From Lachnospiraceae bacterium (GTDB lineage: Bacteria; Bacillota; Clostridia; Lachnospirales; Lachnospiraceae), in assembly GCA_017521605.1 (NCBI GenBank), contig JAFXCD010000013.1:1-64000 (forward strand): a DNA stretch of 64,000 nt. Reading direction: 5' to 3'. The translations under genes were made by a program, and so were the position numbers. Below the pieces are notes generated by a model. That model saw only the letters and a program-made list of their open reading frames with translations. It had not been told where the DNA came from and ran no database searches. The first letter of the stretch is position 1, and each line of letters opens with the position of its first letter. Shown here in pieces: positions 42,665 through 52,147 of this stretch.

Positions 42665-44635
42665 TTATACGCCGGTCTCTAAAATCAACCTGTCGTAAAT
42701 CTCCGTCAATGTCTGTATCATCTTGGAAGCCAGATTATATCCATTCTGGAATTTAATCAGATTAATGGCTTCTTCATCCTCATCAACACCGGAGATGGAG
42801 ATACGTTGGTTATCGATTACACCCTTGATATCGGTGAAGTTCTTGCTGAAAATATTAGCTCTGCTGGCATTCAATGCGATGTCACTCAGCACACATTGCA
42901 GGAATTCGGAAGCATTACTTCCACGGAAACTCATCTGCTTCTCGTCATAGCTCATACTCTTTAATTCCTCCAGCAAGTCCGTCTGTTCCACACCGTCCGA
43001 AAATTCTTTTCTGGTAGCCAGCAAAGAGGCATCTGCTTCCAATGTATATAAAACATCAAAATTTTTAGCCTGCAATTTATAATAACTGTCACTGCTTACA
43101 TCCACCTTGATACCTGCTGCCTTCTTGGCTTCTTCCTCAGTCATGCCGCTTTCCACTAACGCTGTCACCTGCTTCTGATATGCCTCATAATCATAGATAT
43201 CGTAGCGGTACTCCTTAGGTAACTCATACTGTGCATTTTCATATTCATGATTACCTGTAAAGAAATTGGAACCGGGTGCTCCTGCAGTATTGTAACCACT
43301 GCTGAAAATGTCATTTACATGCTGGGAAAACTGGCGAATCCACTCATTCATCTGACTCATATAATAGGGGATACCCTGGTAATCCAGTCCCTTACTGATA
43401 TTTGCCACCTTTCCCACACGGTCATTGGTCAGTCTCTGTTTATTTAAGTCACTGTCTGAAAGCGTAAATGTATAACTATAAACCGCTTTCCCCTGTTCAT
43501 CAAAGGATTTATTGAAGGTCCAGGAATCATAATAAAACTCCCTGTTACCTAAATTAATAATACCACCCTGTTCAGAAAGATTACATTTATTCAAATCCTG
43601 CAGGTAGCCCACATCTACCGCTATCGTCACGGTATCCTGACGGCCATCAGCCGTAGTCCCTACCTCCGTCACTTCTCCATGGAAATACTCTCCATTAGCA
43701 CCATCACGCATCTGAATCAATCCCTGTAAAGTACCACCCATAGATGCATTATATAAATTAAATTCCTGTCCGTTTTTCCAATATACATCATACAAACCAT
43801 CAATATCTGTCTGATGTACTTTTTCATAGCCTGACTTTGCTACACATTCCAAGCCAAAGAACTCACTGGTATCCACCAGTAGCTGTTCGCCACCGATTTT
43901 TACCATAAAACGATTGGCACCGGTTACTCTGTCCGGGTCGTTAGCATCCACAATAGGGGTTTCCGTCACATGGATGTCTACGATTTCAGACAGTTGATCC
44001 AATAAAAGATTTCTTCTGTCACGTAATTCATTCGCATTGCTTCCGGATAGCTCTACCACATTAATTTGGGTATTTAAAGTAGCTATTTCTCCAGCCAAAG
44101 AATTGATTTCATCTACTTTCAGCTTAATTTCTTTGTTTACATCTCTTTGCAGCTCCTGCATGTTACCTGCCAGATTACGGAAATACTCTGTTAATGCACT
44201 GGCAGTTCCCACGAACTGTGCTTTTGCCGAATCACTACTGGGATCCTTCATCAACTCCTGCAAACCGGTCACCATCATTTTATCAAATATCGTCTTAAAG
44301 CCGGTGGCCTTTCCATCATCCGTAAAATAGGTTTCAATCTGCTTCATATAGTATTCTTTGATACCATACTCTCCCACCTTTTGGTTGTTGTTCCAAAACT
44401 TGGTGTCATAAAACTCATCACGAACTCTTTCAATTGCCAGAGTGTCCACACCTGCACCTGCAGAGCCGTACGTCTGAAAGATTCGAATGGCTTCGCTGGC
44501 CTGACGAACCACCTGCTGCCTGCTGAACCCTTCCGTATGCACATTGGCAATATTGTTAGAGGTGGTATTCAAAGAAGCATTGTTGGCCAAAAGTCCTGTA
44601 TATGCAATATTAAGTCCAAAAAATTGTGAAGCCAT
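42665..44635 (-). CDS. flagellar hook-associated protein 1 (FlgK), second paralogue
   Basis: A 656-residue FlgK homologue. N-terminal GLNIAYTGLLANNASLNTTS followed by NNIANVHTEGFSRQQV is the FlgK/FlgE-type start, with RVRDEFYDTKFWNNNQKVGE and the hinge TLNTQINVVELSGSNANELR next. The C-terminus has KFQNGYNLASKMIQTLTEIY. It differs strongly from the first FlgK (44733-46457) in its central half and is longer. Two FlgK-type junction proteins in tandem is unusual; they may form a heteromeric junction or serve different filaments. Confidence 0.88.
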   Translation of the reverse strand: MASQFFGLNIAYTGLLANNASLNTTSNNIANVHTEGFSRQQVVRQASEAIRIFQTYGSAGAGVDTLAIERVRDEFYDTKFWNNNQKVGEYGIKEYYMKQIETYFTDDGKATGFKTIFDKMMVTGLQELMKDPSSDSAKAQFVGTASALTEYFRNLAGNMQELQRDVNKEIKLKVDEINSLAGEIATLNTQINVVELSGSNANELRDRRNLLLDQLSEIVDIHVTETPIVDANDPDRVTGANRFMVKIGGEQLLVDTSEFFGLECVAKSGYEKVHQTDIDGLYDVYWKNGQEFNLYNASMGGTLQGLIQMRDGANGEYFHGEVTEVGTTADGRQDTVTIAVDVGYLQDLNKCNLSEQGGIINLGNREFYYDSWTFNKSFDEQGKAVYSYTFTLSDSDLNKQRLTNDRVGKVANISKGLDYQGIPYYMSQMNEWIRQFSQHVNDIFSSGYNTAGAPGSNFFTGNHEYENAQYELPKEYRYDIYDYEAYQKQVTALVESGMTEEEAKKAAGIKVDVSSDSYYKLQAKNFDVLYTLEADASLLATRKEFSDGVEQTDLLEELKSMSYDEKQMSFRGSNASEFLQCVLSDIALNASRANIFSKNFTDIKGVIDNQRISISGVDEDEEAINLIKFQNGYNLASKMIQTLTEIYDRLILETGV

Positions 44636-44663
44636 TGTCTCACGCCCTTCCTATACACCCGTG

Positions 44664-44726
44664 CATATCACAAGCAGCGCTTGTGATACTGCCTAAATAG
44701 AAAGTGAAAAATCCTTGATTCTTCAC
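44664..44726 (-). repeat. intergenic double-hairpin repeat, copy 2
   Basis: Second copy of the 4065-4127 unit, same orientation, between the two flgK genes. Hairpin 1 (ATCACAAGC/GCTTGTGAT, 44667-44687) is perfect here; hairpin 2 (44704-44726) has one mismatch that becomes G-U in minus-strand RNA, the direction of flanking genes. Confidence 0.8.
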
Positions 44727-44732
44727 AGTATC

Positions 44733-46457
44733 CTACACTCCTAAGGTGTTAATTAAATGTGCCAGCATATCACTGATGGCATTAATATATCTGCTGGATG
44801 CATTAAATGCATTCTGAAAACGTATCATATTAGACAGCTCTTCATCCGAAGACACTCCGATAATCTGCTGACGGGCATTTTCCGTAGCTTCTACCGTATC
44901 CTCCTGGTTAGTAAAAATACTACGATATACGGAGCCGGAATTTGCCACCTGAGATACCAAATCATTATAATAATCCAAAAAAGTGGTGGATTTCTTCACT
45001 TCAGGATTCAAGGTGTAAATTTCTTCTGTAAATGCATCCTTCAACTTTTCTGCAGTTTCCACATCCACAGAACCATCCTTCAGCATAAAGCTTAAACTAG
45101 CTGGCTTCTGCTGTAACTCCTCATCCACACGGATATTTTTCAAGGTATACAGGGAATCCTGCTGTGTAAAATCCTCTTCATTATATACCCAGTAATCCTT
45201 GCCGTCTGCACCGGTCACTTTGCTGTATGAATCTGTCGTAATCTTGGAAAATAGCTGAATAGGGCTACCATTTTCTTTACGCATATACCCTTCCGCATCA
45301 CTTTCACAATACTGCACATTCGTCAATACACTACCATCTGCCAGTGTCAAATCTCCCTGCATCACGCCTGCTGCCTCTGCCAGAATACTGTTTACCTTGG
45401 TGGAAATATTGTGTACCAGCTGGTCGAATTCAGCCTGAATATTCATAATAACAGATTCTGATACAGCACTGTAATCCTTTTCAATATCCGTATAATCCGC
45501 TTGATGATCACCTCGGGCTAACAGCATGGCTTTCAATCCACCAATATCCGTATTCTTATCAGAAGAAATTTCCTTCTTAAGATTGAAAACCTCCGCGCCC
45601 TGAATATTGTAATAACGCTTTCCGTCATCCTTTATCACATAACCGGCATTCTGGGGCCAGTATGGAGTATAGAATCCGGTAGTTTCATCCTGATCCAAAC
45701 CAATCTCATAACAGGTATCGCCTTTTAGAAAGTCTACATTTTCTATTCGTACTGTTACTTCACCGTAATTGCCTTCTTGAACAGTAATATTCGCCATCTG
45801 CCCCAATTCATCCAAAAGTTGGTTTCTGGCATCTCTATAATCATTGGCACGTTCTATGCCACCTGCTTCCACGCAACGAATTTGTTCATTCAATTTTAAA
45901 ATCCGATTACCATACTCATTAATCTTCTCCACCTGCTGCTTAATCTGGAGATTCAGATTGTTCTGGTAAAAAGTCATACCCTCGTAAATATTTACGGCTC
46001 TTTCGATAAACTCACCTGCTCTCTGCACCAAAAGTCCTTGTACAATAGAGCTGGATGGGTCCTTGGCCAATTCTTGGATAGAAGTCCACAAATCATGCAT
46101 ATTGGTCTGAAATGCTTCTCCGTTCAATTCTCCCAACAGACTCTCTGCCTCTTCCATAACCTCTGAAGTTGTCTGATAAAAAGAGCAGCGTCCTGCTTCT
46201 TTACGATACGTTGTATCTAAAAATATGTCTCTAACCTGTTTTACTCTGGAATACGCAACACCTAAACCGATTTGCTGATTTGCAATACCGTCGATGTTAA
46301 TGGAAAGAGTATTATAACTCTTATTAGACTGCTGTACCTGCTGTCTGGTATAACCAACAGTGTCCACATTAGACAAATTATGCGCTGTGGTATTCAGCGC
46401 ATTTTGACTCGTTTGTAATCCGGAGGAACCGACATATAAACTTCCCATCAATGGCAT
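44733..46457 (-). CDS. flgK: flagellar hook-associated protein 1 FlgK
   Basis: A 574-residue FlgK joining hook and filament. N-terminal SLYVGSSGLQTSQNALNTTA and NLSNVDTVGYTRQQVQQSNK are the conserved start; a long helical region follows (INEYGNRILKLNEQIRCVEA). The C-terminus (IRFQNAFNASSRYINAISDM) is typical. AGAGG precedes the ATG. It lies after flgN in the flgM-flgN-flgK-flgK2-flgL-fliW-csrA unit. Confidence 0.95.
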   Translation of the reverse strand: MPLMGSLYVGSSGLQTSQNALNTTAHNLSNVDTVGYTRQQVQQSNKSYNTLSINIDGIANQQIGLGVAYSRVKQVRDIFLDTTYRKEAGRCSFYQTTSEVMEEAESLLGELNGEAFQTNMHDLWTSIQELAKDPSSSIVQGLLVQRAGEFIERAVNIYEGMTFYQNNLNLQIKQQVEKINEYGNRILKLNEQIRCVEAGGIERANDYRDARNQLLDELGQMANITVQEGNYGEVTVRIENVDFLKGDTCYEIGLDQDETTGFYTPYWPQNAGYVIKDDGKRYYNIQGAEVFNLKKEISSDKNTDIGGLKAMLLARGDHQADYTDIEKDYSAVSESVIMNIQAEFDQLVHNISTKVNSILAEAAGVMQGDLTLADGSVLTNVQYCESDAEGYMRKENGSPIQLFSKITTDSYSKVTGADGKDYWVYNEEDFTQQDSLYTLKNIRVDEELQQKPASLSFMLKDGSVDVETAEKLKDAFTEEIYTLNPEVKKSTTFLDYYNDLVSQVANSGSVYRSIFTNQEDTVEATENARQQIIGVSSDEELSNMIRFQNAFNASSRYINAISDMLAHLINTLGV

Positions 46458-46475
46458 AATTATTACCTCTTAAGT

Positions 46476-46994
46476 CTACTGCTTTGCATCAAACCCATTG
46501 TAGCCCGCTCCATAGGTATTGCCTGCATTATATGCTCCCCGATTATAATTCGCTGTTTGCGGTGCTGTTTTCATGGCCTGTAAAAGGTTCAAATCAAACT
46601 CCACCAGCTCCAGAGAATGTTTTATCAATTCTCCGTTCCGCTCATTAATCAGTTGCATTTCATACACAACCTTTTGCAAGCGCTCCACTACATCGGAAAG
46701 CAGTTTCTGCTCTGTTGGGCGTGCATTCAGTAGCTTTATCAATTGTGTTAATTTCAAAGTGGTAACATCCTTGTTAAGCACATTGGCAATGTCCGTCGTC
46801 ACTTCCACCCGCTTTTTTTCCAAGCGGTTTAATCGTCCGACCCATTCCTGTTCTTCATCCGTGATTCTCTGTATATTATCTAAATCGCCTTTAATAATAA
46901 AGGCTGTTTTTTCCTGAGATAATTTCAGCAGCCCCTCATATTCACTGCATTCCGCATTCAGTACCTCTATCAGGTTCTCCATTAGACTCGCCAC
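46476..46994 (-). CDS. flgN: FlgN-family flagellar chaperone
   Basis: A 172-residue FlgN-like protein, the chaperone for FlgK and FlgL. It is helical throughout its first 135 residues (ECSEYEGLLKLSQEKTAFII; LEKKRVEVTTDIANVLNKDV; LLSDVVERLQKVVYEMQLIN), followed by a Gly/Tyr/Asn-rich tail that looks disordered. Start is GTG at 46994 behind GAGGT. Position between flgM and flgK agrees with this assignment. Confidence 0.88.
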   Translation of the reverse strand: MASLMENLIEVLNAECSEYEGLLKLSQEKTAFIIKGDLDNIQRITDEEQEWVGRLNRLEKKRVEVTTDIANVLNKDVTTLKLTQLIKLLNARPTEQKLLSDVVERLQKVVYEMQLINERNGELIKHSLELVEFDLNLLQAMKTAPQTANYNRGAYNAGNTYGAGYNGFDAKQ

Positions 46995-46999
46995 TGAAA

Positions 47000-47275
47000 C
47001 TACCTCATTTCTTCATATTTTTGTAACAGCTTTTCTGCAAAACTGGAAGTCTCTACAGAATAAGTACCATTCTGCACTCTTTCCTTAATAGGTGCTGTTA
47101 CCTCTTCCCTAATGTCAGGGCTGGCCTGAACAGCTGCTTTTGCTATCTGGAAATCACGACCACGACTACTAATCTGCAGCTGGTCTACCGGATATGCCTT
47201 GGCACTTTGTTGTGTTTTGCTCACTCTCTGTGCCTGATACAACTGCTGTACCTGATTGTAAGCTTGTATCCTCAT
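47000..47275 (-). CDS. flgM: anti-sigma-28 factor FlgM
   Basis: A 91-residue FlgM, which holds sigma-28 until the hook is finished and it is exported. N-terminal half is disordered and Gln-rich; the C-terminus has the sigma-binding pattern DIREEVTAPIKERVQNGTYS followed by VETSSFAEKLLQKYEEMR. Start follows GGAGGGG. First gene after the best sigma-28 promoter in the window. Confidence 0.93.
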   Translation of the reverse strand: MRIQAYNQVQQLYQAQRVSKTQQSAKAYPVDQLQISSRGRDFQIAKAAVQASPDIREEVTAPIKERVQNGTYSVETSSFAEKLLQKYEEMR

Positions 47276-47327
47276 AATACCCCTCCTTTCCCGGGTTTTA
47301 AGCCTTCATTTCTTTTACTTATTATCT

Positions 47328-47354
47328 TTATCGGATAGTTTTTCATTTTCTTTA
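47328..47354 (-). promoter_or_regulatory. sigma-28 promoter of the flgM-csrA operon
   Basis: TAAA (47351-47354), exactly 15 bases, TCCGATAA (47328-47335): near-perfect sigma-28 match, about 52 bases before the flgM ATG. Confidence 0.9.
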
Positions 47355-47404
47355 GATGGTATCTCAAACATTTTCATCTGCATTTTCCAGGCCTTTACGA
47401 CAAA

Positions 47405-47439
47405 ACAGGTGCCGTTACTTATCCTATATCGGCACCTGT
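47405..47439 (-). terminator. terminator of the GGDEF-EAL gene
   Basis: Perfect ten-base arms (ACAGGTGCCG and CGGCACCTGT) eight bases after the stop codon, with a TTTTG tail on the minus strand. Confidence 0.82.
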
Positions 47440-47446
47440 CGTTCTT

Positions 47447-49723
47447 TTATAAATACTTACTTTCAAATTGTTTCACATCCATAGGGCGCCCCAAATAATA
47501 ACCCTGGAACATATCACAACCTAAGCCCGCCAGGAATTGCAATTGCTCCACCGTCTCCACGCCTTCGGAAATAACCGGAATTCCCAAGCACTTGGATAGT
47601 CCGATTACCATTTGTAAGATAGCCTGTCCTCGTTCTGTATTCTGGGTCTGACGCAGGAAAGCCATATCCAGCTTCAATACATCCACATCGATATCCTTCA
47701 ACATATTCAGTGAGGAATAGGCACTTCCAAAATCATCCATTTCTACTATAAAGCCCAGATTCCGTAATTTATTTATCAACTCACGTTGGCGTTCAAAATC
47801 CATCATCACAGCGGATTCTGTAATCTCCAGTTTCAACCTTTTAGGGTCAATCTGATACTTCTCCAAAAGTCCTACGAAGGTCTGGTAAACATCAACAAAA
47901 TAGAAATCTTTTGGAGAAATATTAACGGATATATAAAGTTCCTTCTTGCCTTCATCTTTCCATTTCCGCAATTGCTTGCAGGCGGCCTCCCACATATACT
48001 TATCTACTTCTGTAATCAAACCGTTTCGTTCAAAAATGGGGATAAATACATCCGGTCCCAAGGTTCCCCTTTCAGGGTGTTCCCAACGTATCAGTGCTTC
48101 TGCTCCGATTATGGTCTCATCCGCAACTGCCTGAGGCTGCAGATACATTTGCAATTGCTCCTTGGCTATCGCCTCTTCCAAATCCTTACTCAATTCCTGC
48201 TCATATAATATATTATCACGTAATATATTGTCATAGTAAGCAACCTTACAGGTTCTGCTACCCTTGATGGTATTCAGTGCCATACGGGCACGTCCGCACA
48301 TTACAGAAACCATTAAATCTCTCTCTACCACCTGATATACGCCGGCATAGGTGATAATCTGGAATGCCACCTCCGAATAGGTCGAACCGGCAAAAGCCTC
48401 CTGAGTAGTTAAATCAAAATACGTTTCCTTAAAATCTTCCTTTTTCATCAGTATGGCAAAATTATCATTACCCAATCGCCCATATGTAATCAGTTTATCT
48501 TTATTTTTCCTGATTTTATCCGCGTAATTCTGCAATACTGCATCTCCCATACGGGAACCAAAGAAATCATTAACCATCTTAAAGTCTTTGATGTCCGTAC
48601 AGACAATATATAATTCCTCATCCAAATGAGACTTAATATATTTTTCTGCCTGTTCATAAAAATGTTCTTTTATGTACAAATCCGTCAGACGGTCATGAGT
48701 TGCCAGATGCTGCTTTTTCTTCAATTCATTCTTTTCTTCCGTTCTATCCTGAATAATAAAATAACATCCCTGCAACTGCTTCTTATTATCTTCCACACGC
48801 TGTAGTTGGATTTTAAAGAAACGTGGCTCAATACCTTTGTAGAAGGTTTCTTCAAAAATAGTCTCATCCGTGTGTTTTTTGGACTGCTCCCTGCACCATT
48901 TCTCCAAATCCCGGGACATGTCATCCTGCAAAGGGTCAAAAGGATTTAAATATTCCTCAACAATCCGATTGCTATAAATCTTGCGCCCTTCCAAATCCAA
49001 TGCCAGTATACCCACAGACATATTACCTGTTACTTTCGTCAATGTCTTGGGTAAAAGACGCTGTGGCGTATATACAAAGGCACAATAATAGATACAAATC
49101 ACTTCCACCACATAACCTAAAACAGAATAATCCAGCGAAGTATCAAAGGCTTTAAAATTAAGTACCATCATACAAATGAAAATTGATGCTATCATGAAAT
49201 ATTTCATACGATAAAAGGAGGGTGCCGTAAAAAACCTTTGTAGTAATCCTATCATACAAAGCACTGCAATTAACAGTAAAAATGCATAATGTACAAAGAA
49301 CAAATCTTTCAAATCAGGCTTATATATTATGGCACTTCCAAATACTATTTCCACCTTGATGCCAAACATTTTTTGTGATAAGAAGTTCCATAGTAAAGCC
49401 GCAGAATCGATAAACAACAAAACCAGCATGAAGTCTTTTCGCACAATATCTTCCAAAAAATTGCCTGTATATTCCAAAGAAAAGTATAGTAAAAAGAAGA
49501 GTAGCCATGTTACTGATATATAATAAGCACAATAAGCAAATAATACCAACTTGGCAATTTCTGCCACCAGTGCCACTTCATAAAAAAATACCATAGAAAA
49601 ACCAGCCCAGAGCATTTTACTTACACTGGGCGCCATTCTATGGTTCTTTCTTGAAGTTTTCCAAAGGTAAAAACCGGTAATTATGAGTGCTACCAATAGC
49701 ACTGCACCTATAATAATTTTCAT
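47447..49723 (-). CDS. membrane protein with degenerate GGDEF and EAL domains
   Basis: A 758-residue protein. Residues 1-225 hold about seven membrane helices, similar to the 7TM input of histidine-kinase-type sensors. A PAS-like domain (230-330) follows with NMSVGILALDLEGRKIYSNR. The GGDEF domain (about 345-490) has GRLGNDNFAIL instead of GGDEF, so a cyclase is unlikely. The EAL domain (about 500-755) is complete: GAEALIRWEHP, VNISPKDF, ITESAVM, MDDFGSAYSSL and VISEGVET. It probably degrades cyclic di-GMP, favouring motility; it sits beside the flagellar operon but under its own promoter. The ATG at 49723 follows GGAG. Confidence 0.9.
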   Translation of the reverse strand: MKIIIGAVLLVALIITGFYLWKTSRKNHRMAPSVSKMLWAGFSMVFFYEVALVAEIAKLVLFAYCAYYISVTWLLFFLLYFSLEYTGNFLEDIVRKDFMLVLLFIDSAALLWNFLSQKMFGIKVEIVFGSAIIYKPDLKDLFFVHYAFLLLIAVLCMIGLLQRFFTAPSFYRMKYFMIASIFICMMVLNFKAFDTSLDYSVLGYVVEVICIYYCAFVYTPQRLLPKTLTKVTGNMSVGILALDLEGRKIYSNRIVEEYLNPFDPLQDDMSRDLEKWCREQSKKHTDETIFEETFYKGIEPRFFKIQLQRVEDNKKQLQGCYFIIQDRTEEKNELKKKQHLATHDRLTDLYIKEHFYEQAEKYIKSHLDEELYIVCTDIKDFKMVNDFFGSRMGDAVLQNYADKIRKNKDKLITYGRLGNDNFAILMKKEDFKETYFDLTTQEAFAGSTYSEVAFQIITYAGVYQVVERDLMVSVMCGRARMALNTIKGSRTCKVAYYDNILRDNILYEQELSKDLEEAIAKEQLQMYLQPQAVADETIIGAEALIRWEHPERGTLGPDVFIPIFERNGLITEVDKYMWEAACKQLRKWKDEGKKELYISVNISPKDFYFVDVYQTFVGLLEKYQIDPKRLKLEITESAVMMDFERQRELINKLRNLGFIVEMDDFGSAYSSLNMLKDIDVDVLKLDMAFLRQTQNTERGQAILQMVIGLSKCLGIPVISEGVETVEQLQFLAGLGCDMFQGYYLGRPMDVKQFESKYL

Positions 49724-49755
49724 ACATTCTCCACTTTCCAAAGTATACCAATATT

Positions 49756-49785
49756 ATTATAACCTTGTACCCCTGGTTTTGTCCA
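49756..49785 (-). promoter_or_regulatory. promoter of the GGDEF-EAL gene
   Basis: TGGACA (49780-49785), 18 bases, TATAAT (49756-49761), 33 bases before the ATG. Just upstream lies a short direct repeat (TGAACAAAAA twice, with TTGAACAAAAAATGAACAAA), possibly an upstream A-tract element. Confidence 0.65.
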
Positions 49786-49822
49786 CAATTAATTCACTTT
49801 TTGTTCATTTTTTGTTCAATTT

Positions 49823-50329
49823 TTACTTACTCACACAGATACCGGCACCAACTACCATAAAAGGTACCAAAAAGACATATACAAACGGGAACCACAAATT
49901 TCCCCAGGTTATTTCATGATATGCTATCAAACTAAATAATAACTGTCCTGCCTGCGCCGGCATATATACTTTTAGCAATAACCTTAACAGTTTCTTTAAC
50001 CGAAACATCCTTAGCTCTGTCTTGGATATTGGCAAATACTGCAAATACTGATATATATTTGTCACGGCGCCCCTTCCATCAATGGCATACCTATAGGAAT
50101 TCATATAGATAAAAGCGGCCAATGCACCAAACATCAAACCCAGTAACTTAAGTGCACGGTCATCTTCTGTATAGGTCTGATAAGGAAACCACATTACGAT
50201 CATCAGAATTACAAAGAAAATAATTGCCACTACATTATATCCCAATTGAATATGACTTTTTTCAAAATAATCCTTATAAAATTGTTCCAATATATTGTGC
50301 TGTGTTTTTCCATATGTTTTTTCTTCCAT
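49823..50329 (-). CDS. small membrane protein of the ABC/GntR cassette
   Basis: A 168-residue protein with about four hydrophobic helices (IFFVILMIVMWF; LGLMFGALAAFIYM; LLFSLIAY; FPFVYVFLVPFMVVGAGICV). It lacks named motifs and may be an ABC permease-like subunit. The ATG at 50329 (MEEKTYGK) follows GGGGAG; the earlier frame start at 50389 would overlap the ABC gene. It is the last gene of the cassette. Confidence 0.7.
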   Translation of the reverse strand: MEEKTYGKTQHNILEQFYKDYFEKSHIQLGYNVVAIIFFVILMIVMWFPYQTYTEDDRALKLLGLMFGALAAFIYMNSYRYAIDGRGAVTNIYQYLQYLPISKTELRMFRLKKLLRLLLKVYMPAQAGQLLFSLIAYHEITWGNLWFPFVYVFLVPFMVVGAGICVSK

Positions 50330-50354
50330 CTTTACAATCTCCCCATTGTACCAA

Positions 50355-51023
50355 TTACATATCCTTACTAAAATCCGGGCTTTCACCAAACCAGGTCATT
50401 CTGCCCTCATCCAAGATACCCAAAAAGTCAGTTTTCTGTTTCATTTCCGACTCTATATGACTGCTCATCAGCACGCTGGATTCCTCTGTTTCTATAACCC
50501 TTTGGAGGATTTTAAAGAAATCAAGTCTAAACACAGGATCCATTCCCACCGTCACCTCATCCAACAAATAGAGTTTGGGAGAATATGCCATAGCAAACGC
50601 CATCTGAAACTTTAATTTCTCTCCTCGCGAAAGCTTCTGATAGGATATATGCATGGAAACACCCATTTCTTTCATGGTACTTTTAAATCTCTCCATATCA
50701 AACTTTTCATAGAAACCTGACAACAACCTGGCATTTTCAATGGCAGTCATCTGTTCAAAAAAGCCATGTCCCCCCGACACAAAACCTATCAGGTTCTTTA
50801 CATAAGCATGGTTTTTTCGAATATCCACGCCGTCAATTTTTATGGTGCCGGTATACCGGGCATCTTCTTCCATAATATAGGACATCAAGGTACTTTTTCC
50901 TGCACCATTGGCCCCCATCAGGCCCATCATATATCCTGCCGGTAATGTGAAGCTGATATCCTGCAAACGAAACTTTCCCTTACTACCTGTTACATTCTCA
51001 AATTCTAAAATCATCTCTTCCAT
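50355..51023 (-). CDS. ABC transporter ATP-binding protein
   Basis: A 222-residue ATPase: Walker A GANGAGKST, a short LSRGE signature and Walker B LYLLDEVT with H-loop SSHIESEM. It resembles YtrB/antibiotic-type exporters with a truncated C-terminus. It starts after the GntR gene, in the same transcript; the partner is probably one of the two membrane proteins nearby. Confidence 0.9.
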   Translation of the reverse strand: MEEMILEFENVTGSKGKFRLQDISFTLPAGYMMGLMGANGAGKSTLMSYIMEEDARYTGTIKIDGVDIRKNHAYVKNLIGFVSGGHGFFEQMTAIENARLLSGFYEKFDMERFKSTMKEMGVSMHISYQKLSRGEKLKFQMAFAMAYSPKLYLLDEVTVGMDPVFRLDFFKILQRVIETEESSVLMSSHIESEMKQKTDFLGILDEGRMTWFGESPDFSKDM

Positions 51024-51028
51024 CTATG

Positions 51029-51409
51029 TCAGCTCTCCCCTACCAAGAATAATGTATCCACCATTTCCTTTACTTCCTCACAGCTTAGTCCTGCCTGCCT
51101 GGCTTCCATAATCACTTCTGTCAACCTCTTTTCAATCATTACCAGCTGCTTCTCCATAAGATAATCCGTATTATATTCACAGACATAGAAACCTTTACCT
51201 ACTACGGAACGGATAAGTCCTTCCGTTTCCAGCTCCTCATAAGCTCTTTTGGTAGTAATCACACTAACTCCCAAATCTGTAGCCAGAGAACGGATGGAGG
51301 GCAATGCTTCTCCCGCTTTCAATTCCCTGGTGACAATAGCATTCTTCAATTGATTCACAATCTGCTCATATATAGCCAATGTACCTTGGGGCTGTATTAC
51401 AATCTTCAT
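51029..51409 (-). CDS. GntR-family repressor, YtrA type
   Basis: A 126-residue protein: a GntR winged-helix domain (LAIYEQIVNQLKNAIVTREL; LPSIRSLATDLGVSVITTKR; YEELETEGLIRSVVGKGFYV) followed by a short helical tail of about 50 residues, the YtrA-subfamily architecture without a ligand domain. YtrA regulators sense cell-wall stress or antibiotics through the neighbouring ABC transporters. The likely operator is the palindrome at 53015-53066 upstream of the cassette. Confidence 0.92.
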   Translation of the reverse strand: MKIVIQPQGTLAIYEQIVNQLKNAIVTRELKAGEALPSIRSLATDLGVSVITTKRAYEELETEGLIRSVVGKGFYVCEYNTDYLMEKQLVMIEKRLTEVIMEARQAGLSCEEVKEMVDTLFLVGES

Positions 51410-51439
51410 GACACTCTTCCTTTCTACCAGCCTTTATCC

Positions 51440-52144
51440 CTACAATTTGGTTTTGGCATAACCCACTGCATTCTCCACAGCCTTGTTCCATCCGGATAAG
51501 TACTTAATGATCAGTGGTAATTGTATGAATATCGCCACACTTACAAAAATCCATATAGCCCAGCTTTCTATGGAACTCTCTACACACAGTATCATACACA
51601 TTCCAAGTATAGCAATAAAACTAACAATAAAATTACTGGTTTCTATTCCTCCCCCCGTATAAAGGGTTTTTCCCTGTGTACCGTTATGTCCCGATACATA
51701 TACCTTACGTTTCCCAAAGCAGGAGCTTGTAGTAATCCCTATAATCACCACATTCACCCAATACATAATGGCTGTTAAAGGCTGACAATGTCTAAATGCC
51801 CACAGTATTACGGCGAATATACCTCCCAAAATAGCCGGCTGAATCATGGCAAATAGAAATTTACGTTCCACATATCCCCTACGTTGCTCTTTGTCCATAG
51901 GACATAAATAAAATAACTTGGGCAAAATATTCTCATGTATTGTTTCCGAAAACAAGCAGAAAATTACCGGCACCAGCATACTATAATAAATAATTGCGTA
52001 TTCTATTTTTTCAAAAACATCCCATATCAATGGCACCCCTATCAATAAATAACCAGTCCAGAACCAGTCAGCCCCTTTCATCCGCTCTTTAATTCTATTC
52101 CAACGAAATGCCGCAAAATAATCTTTAATGACCCATCTCCACAT
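51440..52144 (-). CDS. ABC-type membrane protein, six helices
   Basis: A 234-residue membrane protein with about six hydrophobic stretches (WFWTGYLLIGVPLIW; AIIYYSMLVPVIFCLF; MIQPAILGGIFAVILWAF; IMYWVNVVIIGITTSSCF; IVSFIAILGMCMILC; IWIFVSVAIFIQLPLIIKYL). Family not certain, but it fits the permease role for the ATPase at 52148-52996. AGGAGG precedes the ATG. Confidence 0.8.
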   Translation of the reverse strand: MWRWVIKDYFAAFRWNRIKERMKGADWFWTGYLLIGVPLIWDVFEKIEYAIIYYSMLVPVIFCLFSETIHENILPKLFYLCPMDKEQRRGYVERKFLFAMIQPAILGGIFAVILWAFRHCQPLTAIMYWVNVVIIGITTSSCFGKRKVYVSGHNGTQGKTLYTGGGIETSNFIVSFIAILGMCMILCVESSIESWAIWIFVSVAIFIQLPLIIKYLSGWNKAVENAVGYAKTKL

Positions 52145-52147
52145 CCT

